Part shown: positions 1-9,100 of the stretch, one piece after another
Layout of the letters: each line of letters begins with the position of its first letter
How positions within the stretch are numbered: position 1 is the first letter of the stretch
DNA from: an uncultured Bacteroidales bacterium
GTDB taxonomy: Bacteria; Bacteroidota; Bacteroidia; Bacteroidales; F082
DNA length: 64,000 nt
Reading direction: 5' to 3'
Assembly (NCBI GenBank): GCA_946408345.1
Contig: CAMJRR010000010.1
Location: 1 to 64,000 of the forward strand
Made by a program: the position numbers and the translations under genes
Notes under the pieces: generated by a model
What the model saw: only the letters and a program-made list of their open reading frames with translations
Told to the model about the DNA's origin: nothing
Databases searched by the model: none

Positions 1-2
1 GT

Positions 3-257
3 TACATGGCCGTGATGAACGGTGCTGATATCATCGTCATGACGGGTGGCATCGGTGAGAATGCCTGGTTCATGCGCGAAGCCATCCTCGAGAACATGGA
101 AGGCCTCGGCATCGAATTCGACGCTGCCATCAACAAGGAAATCATTGGCGATGCTGGCGTCATCTCAACGCCTAACTCCAAGGTTACTGTGGTGGTGTAT
201 CCTACCGATGAAGAGTTTGTCATTGCACAGGATACTTATAATCTGGTGACAAAATAA
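3..257 (+). CDS. ackA: Acetate kinase, C-terminal end (5' truncated by window)
   Basis: This is the last 84 codons of acetate kinase, which interconverts acetyl phosphate plus ADP with acetate plus ATP in the cytoplasm. The visible part reads YMAVMNGADIIVMTGGIGEN, the conserved strand and glycine-rich turn of the ASKHA-fold C-terminal domain (TGGIGEN), followed by the typical end with a VISTPNSKV segment. The reading frame is open from base 3, so the true start lies left of the window. In this phylum ackA usually follows pta, which would be further left. A hairpin and a U-run terminator follow the stop. Confidence 0.93.
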   Translation, partial: YMAVMNGADIIVMTGGIGENAWFMREAILENMEGLGIEFDAAINKEIIGDAGVISTPNSKVTVVVYPTDEEFVIAQDTYNLVTK

Positions 258-272
258 AAAAAACTTTGAAGT

Positions 273-289
273 GACGGTGTAACACCGTC
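273..289. repeat. Short perfect palindrome GACGGTG/CACCGTC
   Basis: A 7-8 bp perfect inverted repeat sits 16 bases after the ackA stop. The same GACGGTG...CACCGTC core recurs in the hairpin at 7131-7158, so the two may be members of one small intergenic palindrome family. Confidence 0.5.
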
Positions 290-302
290 TCAATTACTAA
301 CA

Positions 303-336
303 ACGGTGCCCGACTCAAGTTGGGTGCCGTTTTTTT
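303..336 (+). terminator. Rho-independent terminator after ackA
   Basis: An 11-13 bp stem (ACGGTGCCCGA against TTGGGTGCCGT, with G-T pairs) and a very small loop are followed directly by seven T residues. The 190 bases between here and the next gene are AT-rich, and I see no TAnnTTTG promoter in them. Confidence 0.85.
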
Positions 337-530
337 GTCATTACATAAATTCCCATAAATCAACCACGAATTGTTCACAAATTAGAATTATGATAATTTA
401 CACACTGAATATCAAAATATTACAATGCTTTTTAAAAAACACAAGTTCTTCAGACTAATAAAACGCACAAGTTGTCTCTATAAGTCAAAATCGGTAAACA
501 AATTATGTTCAACTAAAAAATCAGAAAACA

Positions 531-1559
531 ATGAAAAACATCAATTCAATTTCAAAAAGGGTCATGATTACCCTGTTCGTCCTGCTACTGAGCGTGGTGG
601 GCATGAAGAACACATTCGCACAAGGCCAAGTGGCCATCCTGCAACACAACGACACACTCAGCGCCTTCTATGGCCCCAATGCCCTTAACTTGGCGCACAC
701 CGCCGCTGCCGATGGTGACATCATCACCCTTTCGAGTGGCAACTTCAACGGTTGCACCCTTTCCAAGGCTGTCACCATCCATGGCGCCGGTTGCGTTGAC
801 GACCCAGAAAGCCATCTTGCCCCCACCCGCATTCCCGGTAACTTGAGCGTTTCAAAACCTGACGGAACATCGCCACTTACGATGGAAGGTATTTGGATGG
901 GTGAAATAAGGTACAGCTGTAGTTATCCATACACACAGAATGTAAGATTCATTAAATGTAATATTGACTATTTGCGTCCTTGGTCATATAATAATAGTAA
1001 TGACTTTTACTTTGTGAATTGTATCATTAAAGATTTTCGCTACTATGGCAATGGCTTGTTGATTCAAAACAGCGTGGTCAGGTTCTCATTGTACAATCAA
1101 ACTGACCAAAACAATATGAACATCATCAACAACTCCGTGGTATGCCTTAACAATAATGTAAACATAGGTAACACGAGAGGATACAACTGCATACTTGCTT
1201 CGGGTGATAACAATGGTGCGCCAAACAGCACTTTCTACAACTGCGTTGAAATCCAGACGGGCAACTCCAACATCTTTGAAGGCCAACTGAACGAATCCAA
1301 CATGCAGGTGAGCAGCTATGATGAGGTGTTTGAGACCTTTGCCGGAACAGTGGAGTACAACGAAAACTACCAACTGAAAAGCGATTTTGCCTCTTCCTTC
1401 TTGGGCAACGACGGCACAGAAGTAGGCATACACGGAGGTTTGTTACCTTATAACACACGGCCTTCTTACATGTATATCAGAACCACTAATGTGGCAGGCC
1501 AAACCACTGAAGACGACAAATTGAGCGTTGAGATTGAACTCATCTCAAGCGGTAACTAA
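531..1559 (+). CDS. Secreted protein of unknown function, parallel beta-helix-like
   Basis: A 342-residue exported protein. Residues 1-31 form a signal peptide with a basic start, a hydrophobic core (MITLFVLLLSVVG) and a cleavage region ending in TFAQ. The body has short strand-turn repeats rich in Asn, Ile and aromatic residues (patterns such as VRFIKCNIDYL, FYFVNCIIKDF, LLIQNSVV), the look of a right-handed beta-helix of the pectate-lyase or polymorphic-outer-membrane type. No catalytic motif was recognised. There is no T9SS tail; the protein stops at SSGN. The next gene, a large T9SS protein, starts 18 bases later, so the two are probably co-transcribed and may act together at the cell surface. 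Alternative in-frame starts upstream are less likely because the signal peptide starts here. Confidence 0.75.
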   Translation: MKNINSISKRVMITLFVLLLSVVGMKNTFAQGQVAILQHNDTLSAFYGPNALNLAHTAAADGDIITLSSGNFNGCTLSKAVTIHGAGCVDDPESHLAPTRIPGNLSVSKPDGTSPLTMEGIWMGEIRYSCSYPYTQNVRFIKCNIDYLRPWSYNNSNDFYFVNCIIKDFRYYGNGLLIQNSVVRFSLYNQTDQNNMNIINNSVVCLNNNVNIGNTRGYNCILASGDNNGAPNSTFYNCVEIQTGNSNIFEGQLNESNMQVSSYDEVFETFAGTVEYNENYQLKSDFASSFLGNDGTEVGIHGGLLPYNTRPSYMYIRTTNVAGQTTEDDKLSVEIELISSGN

Positions 1560-1577
1560 CCTAAGACCTTTACAGCC

Positions 1578-4500
1578 ATGAAACGCTATTTTATCACTTT
1601 ATGTTGCCTGTTGCTCTGCATGGTAGCGAGGTCGCAAAACGCCTACGACTACCACTGTTGGTTCGACCAGGACTTCGCCAATGAGCAGACAGGGGCATTG
1701 GGCAACGGGCAACTGCTTTTGGATGCTTCCAGTTTAGAGGCTGGGCTCCACACCCTCTATGTGATGTTGGAAGGCGAACAACTGACCACTGCCGAGAACT
1801 ACATGTTCTACAAGGCTCCTGCCGAAAACCCGACCAACCTGGACAACCTGACCTATCTTTGCTGGTTCGACCAAGACATCGAACACAAACAGACTGGGAC
1901 TTTGGGCAACGGACAGCTACTATTGGATGCCTATGATTTATCGGCTGGCCTTCACACCCTCTATGTGATGTTGGAAGGCGATCAATTGACTACCGCCGAG
2001 AATTACATGTTCTATAAGGCTTTTGTCGAAAACCCGACCAACTTGGACAGTCTGACCTATCATTGCTGGTTCGACCAAGACATTGAGCACAAACAGACGG
2101 GAGCATTGGGCAATGGACAACTGCTATTGGATGCCGATGATTTATCGGCTGGCCTCCACACCCTTTATGTCATGCTCGAAGGTGAACAACTGACTACCGC
2201 CGAGAATTACATGTTCTACAAAGCTCCTGCCGAAAATCCGACCAACTTGGACAACCTAACCTATCATTGCTGGTTCGACCAAGACATCGAACACAAACAA
2301 ACGGGAGCATTGGGCAACGGGCAACTGTTTTTGGATGCCGATGATTTATCGGCTGGTTTGCACACGCTTTATGTCATGCTCGAAGGCGAACAACTGACCA
2401 CTACCGAGAACTACATGTTCTACAAGGCCCCAATCATAGACCCGATTAACATGAACAATTTGGTATTCCAGTATTGGTTTGATGAGGATTTCGAACATAG
2501 CCAAACGATCCCTTTCAGCACAGGACAATTCCTTTTGGATGCTTCGGCACTTGAAGACGGCTCTCATGTCATCAACATCATGCTGAAGGGCGAGACGCTT
2601 ACCGCTGCCGAAAGCTATAGTTTCGAAAAAGGGTTCAATGGTCACATCATCATTACCATGGCCAACCCCTCTGATGGCGGCGTGATAACAGGTGCCGGTG
2701 CTTATGAAGAAGGACAAATGTGCACTGTGAAAGCTATTGCCAACCCCAACTACGCTTTTGTCAACTGGACGGAGGACGACAATCCCGTGTCAAATAACCC
2801 CACCTACAGCTTCGAGGTAACTGAAGACAGAACCTTGACAGCCAACTTCAACTACAATCCAGTAGGCAACTTCACCTATATGTACCCTTACAACAACTAT
2901 CCTGTCACTACCCTGCCCATCAATTTCTCATGGAATGCCGTGTCGGGCGCACAACACTACGACTTGTATCTCTGGAACACCAACGAGCAGGTTCCTGACG
3001 AGCCTATCGTCTCGGGTCTAACCACTGGGTATTACTCATGTGCTTCGCTACCTAACCATGAGACCTACCAATGGTTCGTAAAGGCCTACAATCCTTACAA
3101 TGTCAGCTACTCCAACATCAGATACTTCACTTTGGATGTTGATCCTGCCATCAATGTCAGCACAAACAACATCCATTTCGGGGAAGTGGCCTTGAACCAA
3201 AGTGCCTCTCACACCCTGCAAGTGTCAGGCGTTATCCTTGAAGACGATTTGAACATCGAAATCGTAGGCGAAGATGCAACCATGTTCTCCTTCACTGAAT
3301 CCACTAACTGGAACAACACGACTGGCGGTAACCTTACCGTCACTTTCACCCCCACTGCAGTACAATACGAGTACCATGCAACGCTTGTCATCAGCAGCGG
3401 TTCACTCACACAGTCTGTGGCCTTGTCAGGCAGTGTTGCCAATGTCTATGTCTTCAACACTTACGTCGACGAAGATGTGTATGCCATGAACAGCATCATC
3501 CCGATTCACGGTACCGTCAAAGACAACGAAAACACGCCTGTGGCCAACGCAGAAGTGGAAATCGGCATCCATGTGATGGGGCTGAAACGCAGTCTGCAAG
3601 CCACGACCAATGAAAACGGCGAGTTTGCCGCCGAATTTGACCCTATGGATTCTGAATCAGGTTATTACACCGTCAATTCAGGTCATGTCGGCAACAACAG
3701 CACTGCCGTCCATGATGAATTCAACATCCCTGGCATGACCGTCGTTGCCGACAATTATATCCTGTGTGCAGTGACCCAAAACCAACCCAAGACAGCATCC
3801 ATCAGCATGAGGAACAAGTGCAACTTGGAACTGAACGACATCCAAGTTTCCGTTATCTCCGCTCCTGAAGGCTGTTCCATCAACTTCATGCCTTTGAACC
3901 TTGGTGGCTTGGAAACCAGCGACCTTGTTTATACCGTGAACGGCGCCCAACTGACCCAGGGCAACTATTACCAAGAAATCAAGCTGAAAGCCACCAGCGA
4001 CCTTGGAGCAGAAACCAATTTCAGCATCTGGTACTATTGCGCTGAACCTAAAGGCATCCTTGACGTCAGTCCAAAGCAACTCACTACCAACATGACCAGA
4101 GGACAAAGCAAAATCGTCGATGTGAAGTTGAGCAACAACGGCACAGCTGCCACAGGTGAAATCACCATCGACTTGCCCGAAACAGAATGGATGTCGGTGG
4201 TCGGAAACGACACCTTGCCTTCGCTGGCCGTGAATGACTCGGCTTACTTCTCGTTGCGTCTTTCGCCCGACGAAAGCACCCCGCTCATCCCGTTTGAAGG
4301 CAACATCGCCATCAACAGCGAGCACGGCGAATTTGCCAGCCTTCCTTTCAGCATCACGGCTGTATCAGAATCAACAGGTGCTTTAACGGTTGATGTCACC
4401 GATGAGTTCACCTATTATGGCAATGGCTCACATTTGGCCAACGCCGAAGTGACCCTGAAAGGCTACTATTCGCTTGAGACGGTGGCTCATGGCTATACCG

Positions 4501-7103
4501 ATGTAAACGGCATGTTCAGCATGGAAGACCTCCCTGAAGGGTATTACAGAGTCAACGTGAAAGCTGACAGACATTCGGAGTTCAACGAAATCATCCTCAT
4601 CGAAGCGGGTACGACCAACCAAAGAGACATTTTCCTGCAATATCAAGCAGTTACCTACTCATGGGAGGTCATCCCAACCGAAATTGGCGACGAATACACC
4701 ATCATTTTGGACGGTACTTTTGAAACCAATGTTCCCGCTCCCGTGGTCATCATCGAGGCTCCGCATCAAATCCCGGACTTCGAGGACTCTTACTCTTTCA
4801 ATTATGTTGTCACCAACCACGGCCTTATTGACGCTTACGGAATGGTGTTGCATGTGCCGGAAGACGACGAATTCCTGTTCACGCCCCTGTATGACCATAA
4901 AGACACGCTTTTCGCTCAATCCAGCATTGTAATTCCCTGTGTGGTCACCCACAGAGACAATGACACCATTGAATGTGCCGATTGGGGACGCACATGGATG
5001 GAATACCACTACACCAGTGGCCCACACTCAATTTATGGATATGGACAAGCCTATACCATACTTGGCACAGATCTCTGCGACAATGCCTTACCTACGGTAG
5101 GTGGTGGTGGCATTGCTGGCGGTGGTGGTGGCGCTCCTGGCTACGGTGGTGGCGGTGGAGGAGGAGGCTCTTCCATTATCAACAACTACCCTGTCATTAC
5201 ACCTACGAACTCCGTTTGCGTGCAAGTTGTTGTGGAATTCGAGCAACATCTGGTCATGACTCGCGAAGCCTTTGAAGGCACCTTCACCGTGCGGAATGGC
5301 TATGACACAGAATCCATGGAAAGCATCGGACTCAACTTCACGGTGAAAGACGAAGACGGGAACGACTGCACCCACCTGTTCCAAATCACTACCACTTCGT
5401 TAGAAGGTCTCACTAGCATCGACGGCGACGGTTCTTTAGGCGGCGGAATGCAAGGCATGGCCAAGATCCTGTTCATTCCCACCAAGGAAGCCGCACTTAC
5501 TGAGCCCAAGGTCTATTACTTCGGCGGAACCTTCTCATTCGTCGACCCGTATTATCAAGAAGCACTCACATACGACTTGTATCCTGTCGAAATGACCGTC
5601 AATCCCAGCCCCGACCTCTACATCGACTACTTCATGCAGCGCGACATCATTGGCGACGACGCCCTCACCGAAGGTGTGGTTGAGCCCAGCGTCCCTGCCG
5701 AACTCGGTGTCATCATTAACAACAAAGGTGTTGGCACTGCCAAGAATGTCATCCTTGAAACCGCTGAACCAAAGATTGTTGAAAACTCACAAGGACTTAT
5801 CATCGACTTCTCGATGTACGGTGCCTCTTTCAACGGCAACGAGGCACAACTCGGTCTGATGGAAATACCTTTCGGCAACATCGAAAGCGGTCGCACCGCT
5901 GTGGGCGAATGGCTATTCACCAGCTCGCTGCTTGGCCACTTCGTCTCCTACGAAGCCCATGTCATCCACAACAACAGCTACGGCAATCCCGACTTGAGCC
6001 TTGTCAGCCACCTCGACATCCACGAACTGATTCATCCTATCCGCGCCTACAGCGACCTTGACGATGGCATCAACGACTTCCTGGTCAATGACGTGCCTGA
6101 CCAACATAGCTATCCCGATTCCATCTATTTCTCCAATGGTGGTAGAACCGGCGTCAGCATCGTCAACAACATCAGCTTCGACCATTACGTCACGCCTCAA
6201 GACACCATTGTCACCCTCACGGTCAGACCCTCAAAAACAGGTTGGAACTACGGTGTTGTCGATGACCCAGGGAGTGAATACGTACTTGTCGGCTGCAAGA
6301 GGAACGTTGATAACCAAATCATTCCGCTGCACAATGTTTGGCAAACCTTCGTCACTCTGCGCGATGGAGAGGAGCCTATCTATGAGAACAAACTGCATTT
6401 TGTGGATACGCTCTCCAATGGTCGCCAAGACTACACTTATACCCTCATCTATAGTCTGAACGAACCCACCTCGCCATATCAAATCAACATCGAGGACGAA
6501 ATCTGCGAAGGCGAGGACTACACCACGAATGGCTTCAATCTGACAGAGCTTTCTGCCGGGACATACGACGAAACCTTGTTTGTCCACAATCCTTATGGCT
6601 TCGACAACATTGTCTCGCTGCACCTAGTGGTTTACGAAACGCCCGAAGTACAGATTCAAATCGACACCATCTATGATAATGGCATTAGTTTCAGACTCAC
6701 GGCAACAGGTGCCGAAAGCTATGAATGGTCGACAGGAGAGACTACAGCTTCCATCGTCGTATCACCCATCGAGTCAACAACCTATACAGTGGTAGGCTCC
6801 AATGCTCATGGTTGCTCCGACATCGCAGAGGTAACAGTCACAGGAGGAACGGGAGTCGAAGAAGTCAGCATGGCTTTTTCAGCAGAGGTTTACCCAAATC
6901 CCGCCCACAACAAGCTGTTCATCAAGACCTCAGAAACCATCAATACCATTGAGATCTTCTCAATGACAGGCACCTTGGTGCAGTGGCAATCCTGCTGGTC
7001 CGACAACATCGAAATCGATGTCCAGAACCTCAGCATTGGCATGTATGTCATCCGATTGGTTGGCAACCACGCGGTCGAGACTAAGAGATTTGTAAAAGAA
7101 TAG
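1578..7103 (+). CDS. 1841-residue multidomain surface protein with T9SS sorting domain
   Basis: A very large exported protein. Signal peptide at residues 1-20 (hydrophobic LCCLLLCMVA, then RSQ). Residues 25-364 hold five tandem units of about 68 residues starting YHCWFDQD and containing LHTLYVMLEGEQLTTAENY. Next come an InlB B-repeat-like unit (ITMANPSDGGVITGAG... FVNWTEDD), a fibronectin-like region and a HYDIN/ASPM-type immunoglobulin fold (INVSTNNIHFGEVALNQ). Two carboxypeptidase-regulatory-like folds follow (GTVKDNENTPVANAEVEI and ANAEVTLKGYYS). A glycine-rich hinge lies near residues 1175-1200. The long region after it I do not recognise beyond beta-sandwich character. The C-terminus has VYPNPAHNKLFIK and ends GMYVIRLVGNHAVETKRFVKE, a type A T9SS sorting domain. 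The protein is therefore expected to cross the outer membrane by T9SS and be anchored or released at the surface. No enzyme motif was seen; adhesion or scaffolding is inference. Confidence 0.85.
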   Translation: MKRYFITLCCLLLCMVARSQNAYDYHCWFDQDFANEQTGALGNGQLLLDASSLEAGLHTLYVMLEGEQLTTAENYMFYKAPAENPTNLDNLTYLCWFDQDIEHKQTGTLGNGQLLLDAYDLSAGLHTLYVMLEGDQLTTAENYMFYKAFVENPTNLDSLTYHCWFDQDIEHKQTGALGNGQLLLDADDLSAGLHTLYVMLEGEQLTTAENYMFYKAPAENPTNLDNLTYHCWFDQDIEHKQTGALGNGQLFLDADDLSAGLHTLYVMLEGEQLTTTENYMFYKAPIIDPINMNNLVFQYWFDEDFEHSQTIPFSTGQFLLDASALEDGSHVINIMLKGETLTAAESYSFEKGFNGHIIITMANPSDGGVITGAGAYEEGQMCTVKAIANPNYAFVNWTEDDNPVSNNPTYSFEVTEDRTLTANFNYNPVGNFTYMYPYNNYPVTTLPINFSWNAVSGAQHYDLYLWNTNEQVPDEPIVSGLTTGYYSCASLPNHETYQWFVKAYNPYNVSYSNIRYFTLDVDPAINVSTNNIHFGEVALNQSASHTLQVSGVILEDDLNIEIVGEDATMFSFTESTNWNNTTGGNLTVTFTPTAVQYEYHATLVISSGSLTQSVALSGSVANVYVFNTYVDEDVYAMNSIIPIHGTVKDNENTPVANAEVEIGIHVMGLKRSLQATTNENGEFAAEFDPMDSESGYYTVNSGHVGNNSTAVHDEFNIPGMTVVADNYILCAVTQNQPKTASISMRNKCNLELNDIQVSVISAPEGCSINFMPLNLGGLETSDLVYTVNGAQLTQGNYYQEIKLKATSDLGAETNFSIWYYCAEPKGILDVSPKQLTTNMTRGQSKIVDVKLSNNGTAATGEITIDLPETEWMSVVGNDTLPSLAVNDSAYFSLRLSPDESTPLIPFEGNIAINSEHGEFASLPFSITAVSESTGALTVDVTDEFTYYGNGSHLANAEVTLKGYYSLETVAHGYTDVNGMFSMEDLPEGYYRVNVKADRHSEFNEIILIEAGTTNQRDIFLQYQAVTYSWEVIPTEIGDEYTIILDGTFETNVPAPVVIIEAPHQIPDFEDSYSFNYVVTNHGLIDAYGMVLHVPEDDEFLFTPLYDHKDTLFAQSSIVIPCVVTHRDNDTIECADWGRTWMEYHYTSGPHSIYGYGQAYTILGTDLCDNALPTVGGGGIAGGGGGAPGYGGGGGGGGSSIINNYPVITPTNSVCVQVVVEFEQHLVMTREAFEGTFTVRNGYDTESMESIGLNFTVKDEDGNDCTHLFQITTTSLEGLTSIDGDGSLGGGMQGMAKILFIPTKEAALTEPKVYYFGGTFSFVDPYYQEALTYDLYPVEMTVNPSPDLYIDYFMQRDIIGDDALTEGVVEPSVPAELGVIINNKGVGTAKNVILETAEPKIVENSQGLIIDFSMYGASFNGNEAQLGLMEIPFGNIESGRTAVGEWLFTSSLLGHFVSYEAHVIHNNSYGNPDLSLVSHLDIHELIHPIRAYSDLDDGINDFLVNDVPDQHSYPDSIYFSNGGRTGVSIVNNISFDHYVTPQDTIVTLTVRPSKTGWNYGVVDDPGSEYVLVGCKRNVDNQIIPLHNVWQTFVTLRDGEEPIYENKLHFVDTLSNGRQDYTYTLIYSLNEPTSPYQINIEDEICEGEDYTTNGFNLTELSAGTYDETLFVHNPYGFDNIVSLHLVVYETPEVQIQIDTIYDNGISFRLTATGAESYEWSTGETTASIVVSPIESTTYTVVGSNAHGCSDIAEVTVTGGTGVEEVSMAFSAEVYPNPAHNKLFIKTSETINTIEIFSMTGTLVQWQSCWSDNIEIDVQNLSIGMYVIRLVGNHAVETKRFVKE
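1650..2669 (+). repeat. Five tandem 204-bp units inside the 1841-residue protein gene
   Basis: Units start at 1650, 1854, 2058, 2262 and 2466, an exact 204-bp (68-codon) period. The first four encode nearly identical peptides (CWFDQD, QTGALGNGQLLLDA, LHTLYVMLEGEQLTT, MFYKAPAENPTNLDNL); the fifth has diverged strongly. Near-identity at DNA level points to recent duplication or ongoing unit-number change by recombination or slippage. Confidence 0.9.
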
Positions 7104-7130
7104 TTGTATTTTCCCTCTAAGTTTCAATTT

Positions 7131-7158
7131 GTAGAGACGGTGCAAGCACCGTCTCTAC
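7131..7158. terminator. Perfect hairpin between convergent genes
   Basis: A 13-bp perfect inverted repeat, GTAGAGACGGTGC aa GCACCGTCTCTAC, lies between the T9SS gene (plus) and the PAS-like gene (minus). It may act as a bidirectional terminator, although the T-runs are weak. Its core matches the palindrome at 273-289, which suggests a mobile or repeated intergenic palindrome. Confidence 0.6.
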
Positions 7159-7162
7159 TATT

Positions 7163-7498
7163 TTATCCGCGATCGTAATGCGGCATCTCTTCCGGCAAGA
7201 TGATGGAGAACTCGATGAGTCCGCCAACGACCTTTTTCTCGTCGTCCTCGTACCATGGAGTCTGGTAAATGAGTTTTTTCTTGCCTTTTTTCGAAATCGT
7301 GTAGACATTGGTAGCGGCATCGTCCAAAAGATGACGGATGATTTGCTGCGAGCGTTCGTTGTGGCATTTCATCAAGTCGCGGCCACGGGCGTCGCCATTC
7401 ACTTCAATAGAACTGTCGTTTTGGTAAAGGATTTCGCCGTCTTTGGCACTGATGGTAATGGCTATGTTCAAGCCTTTAAGATAATCAAGTTGATTCAT
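7163..7498 (-). CDS. Small PAS-domain-like protein
   Basis: A 111-residue cytoplasmic protein beginning MNQLDYLKGLNIAITISAKDG. The pattern of an N-terminal helix, then strands reading GEILYQNDSSIEVNG, then GRDLMKCHNERSQQIIRHLL, then a strand pair (KKLIYQTPWYEDDEKKVVGGLIEFSIIL), matches a single stand-alone PAS fold. There is no output domain. The reading frame extends 51 codons further upstream, but those codons overlap the lptF gene and lie beyond the promoter element at 7518-7525, so the ATG at 7498 is preferred. It is divergent from the LptF/G permease gene. Function is unknown; ligand or redox sensing is inferred from the fold only. Confidence 0.75.
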   Translation of the reverse strand: MNQLDYLKGLNIAITISAKDGEILYQNDSSIEVNGDARGRDLMKCHNERSQQIIRHLLDDAATNVYTISKKGKKKLIYQTPWYEDDEKKVVGGLIEFSIILPEEMPHYDRG

Positions 7499-7517
7499 AG
7501 TGTGTGTATTTTTTCGG

Positions 7518-7525
7518 CAAAGATA
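7518..7525 (-). promoter_or_regulatory. TAtcTTTG promoter element of the PAS-like gene
   Basis: A Bacteroidota -7 element (TAnnTTTG) on the minus strand, 20 bases upstream of the ATG at 7498. It nearly abuts the divergent lptF promoter element at 7535. Confidence 0.65.
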
Positions 7526-7534
7526 GAATTTTTC

Positions 7535-7542
7535 TAACTTTG
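7535..7542 (+). promoter_or_regulatory. TAacTTTG promoter element of the LptF/G permease gene
   Basis: A Bacteroidota -7 element 20 bases before the ATG at 7562. The two divergent elements are only nine bases apart, so polymerases at one site would block the other. Confidence 0.7.
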
Positions 7543-7561
7543 CAGCGTTCTTTTTTACAAA

Positions 7562-9040
7562 ATGAAGAAACTTTACCGTTATATCACCAAATCGTTTTTT
7601 GGTACCTTTGTGCTCACCTTTTTCATTGTGGTGTTCATTTGGGTGATGCAATTCGTGTGGCTATATGTTGACGATTTGGTCGGCAAAGGATTGGAAATCA
7701 AAATTATAGCCGAACTTTTGTTTTACACTTCCATCACTGCCATTCCCATGTCGTTGCCTTTAGCCTTGCTGTTGGCTCTACTAATGTGCTTTGGCAACAT
7801 GGGTGAACACTATGAACTGGTGGCGATGAAAGCGTCAGGCATATCCATTTGGCGTGCCATGCGGCCTTTATTGACTTTTGCATTGGCTCTCAGCGTATTG
7901 GCATTCTTTATCTCCAACAGTCTCATCCCCATAGCCACCCTCAAATGGCGCACTTTGCTCACCGATGTGCAACGGCAAAAATTGGCCTTCAACATTAAGG
8001 AAGGTGTGTTTTACAAGGACATCGACAACTATGTCATCTTTGTGGAAAAGAAAGGCAAAGACGGAAGCCATATCTACGGTGTGAAAATTTACGACCATTC
8101 CGACCATATGGGGAACACCAAAATCATCTCAGCCGATTCGGGTATGATGGCAATGAGTCCCAACCAGCGCAACATCCTCTTTACGCTATACAATGGCTAC
8201 AACTACACAGACCTAACCCCTGAAAACTACAAGGAAACGCGACCCTTTGAACGAATGTCGTTCAAACAGGAGCAGATCAAATTCAGTTTGGCTTCGTTCG
8301 ATTTGACACGATCAAATGAAGACATATACAAGTCTTACCAGCAGATGATGAACATCCGCCAGCTCTCCACCTCCTTGGACTCGCTCGAACGACGCTATGA
8401 CAACAAACAAGAAACCTTTACCCAAGGGTTCGCTCGAAGATGGACCAACTATTACAGCATGCATACTGGCGTTCCTCCTGAAGGCCAGCCCACTGCCCTT
8501 CCTGACAGCATCGTAGCAGACACTTGCATTACCTTGAGCTGGCCGTTACTTGCCAAATTCGACGATGAGACGAGAACCTCCATTATAAACATGGCTATCG
8601 GAAGTGCACAAAACGCCAAAGACAATGTTGGCTTCAACAAGTTGGACCTCAATTCTCAAGTCGAGAATATCAACAAGCACCGAAAGGAATGGCACAAGAA
8701 GTTTACCTTGAGCATCGCTTGCATCATTTTCTTCTTCATCGGGGCACCATTGGGTAGCATCATCCGCAAAGGTGGATTGGGTCTGCCCGTAGTTATCTCC
8801 GTGGTGTTTTTCATCATCTATCACCTCATTTCGACCATTGCAGAGCGCATGGCCGTCTTCGGCGACCTCAATATGTTCCTTGGAGTATGGCTTTCATCAC
8901 TTGTGCTGTTGCCCGTTGGGCTGTTCTTCACCTTCAAAGCCACTACCGATGCTGCCCTGTTCGATGGAGACAGCTGGAAGAAAGCCTTTCAACGGTTGTT
9001 TAGAAAAAAAGGTGGGAATAAGATCGAATTAAAAACATAA
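7562..9040 (+). CDS. LptF/LptG family permease (lipopolysaccharide export)
   Basis: A 492-residue inner-membrane protein of the YjgP/YjgQ family, the permease half of the LptB2FG transporter that lifts lipopolysaccharide from the inner membrane to the periplasmic bridge. Three membrane segments are visible near the N-terminus (about residues 10-35, 55-80 and 97-122), then a long periplasmic beta-jellyroll region, then three more segments (about 375-395, 402-424 and 432-455). The start MKKLYRYITKSFFGTFVLTFF is typical of the family in this phylum. LptF and LptG cannot be told apart here. Two glycosyltransferase genes follow on the same strand, consistent with envelope-glycan work. LptC is encoded far away at 44193-44753. 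Confidence 0.9.
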   Translation: MKKLYRYITKSFFGTFVLTFFIVVFIWVMQFVWLYVDDLVGKGLEIKIIAELLFYTSITAIPMSLPLALLLALLMCFGNMGEHYELVAMKASGISIWRAMRPLLTFALALSVLAFFISNSLIPIATLKWRTLLTDVQRQKLAFNIKEGVFYKDIDNYVIFVEKKGKDGSHIYGVKIYDHSDHMGNTKIISADSGMMAMSPNQRNILFTLYNGYNYTDLTPENYKETRPFERMSFKQEQIKFSLASFDLTRSNEDIYKSYQQMMNIRQLSTSLDSLERRYDNKQETFTQGFARRWTNYYSMHTGVPPEGQPTALPDSIVADTCITLSWPLLAKFDDETRTSIINMAIGSAQNAKDNVGFNKLDLNSQVENINKHRKEWHKKFTLSIACIIFFFIGAPLGSIIRKGGLGLPVVISVVFFIIYHLISTIAERMAVFGDLNMFLGVWLSSLVLLPVGLFFTFKATTDAALFDGDSWKKAFQRLFRKKGGNKIELKT

Positions 9041-9100
9041 CAGCTGCCTCAGTGTGAATGTCCTACAACAATTAAACCATTAATCGACTAACAATTCAAC

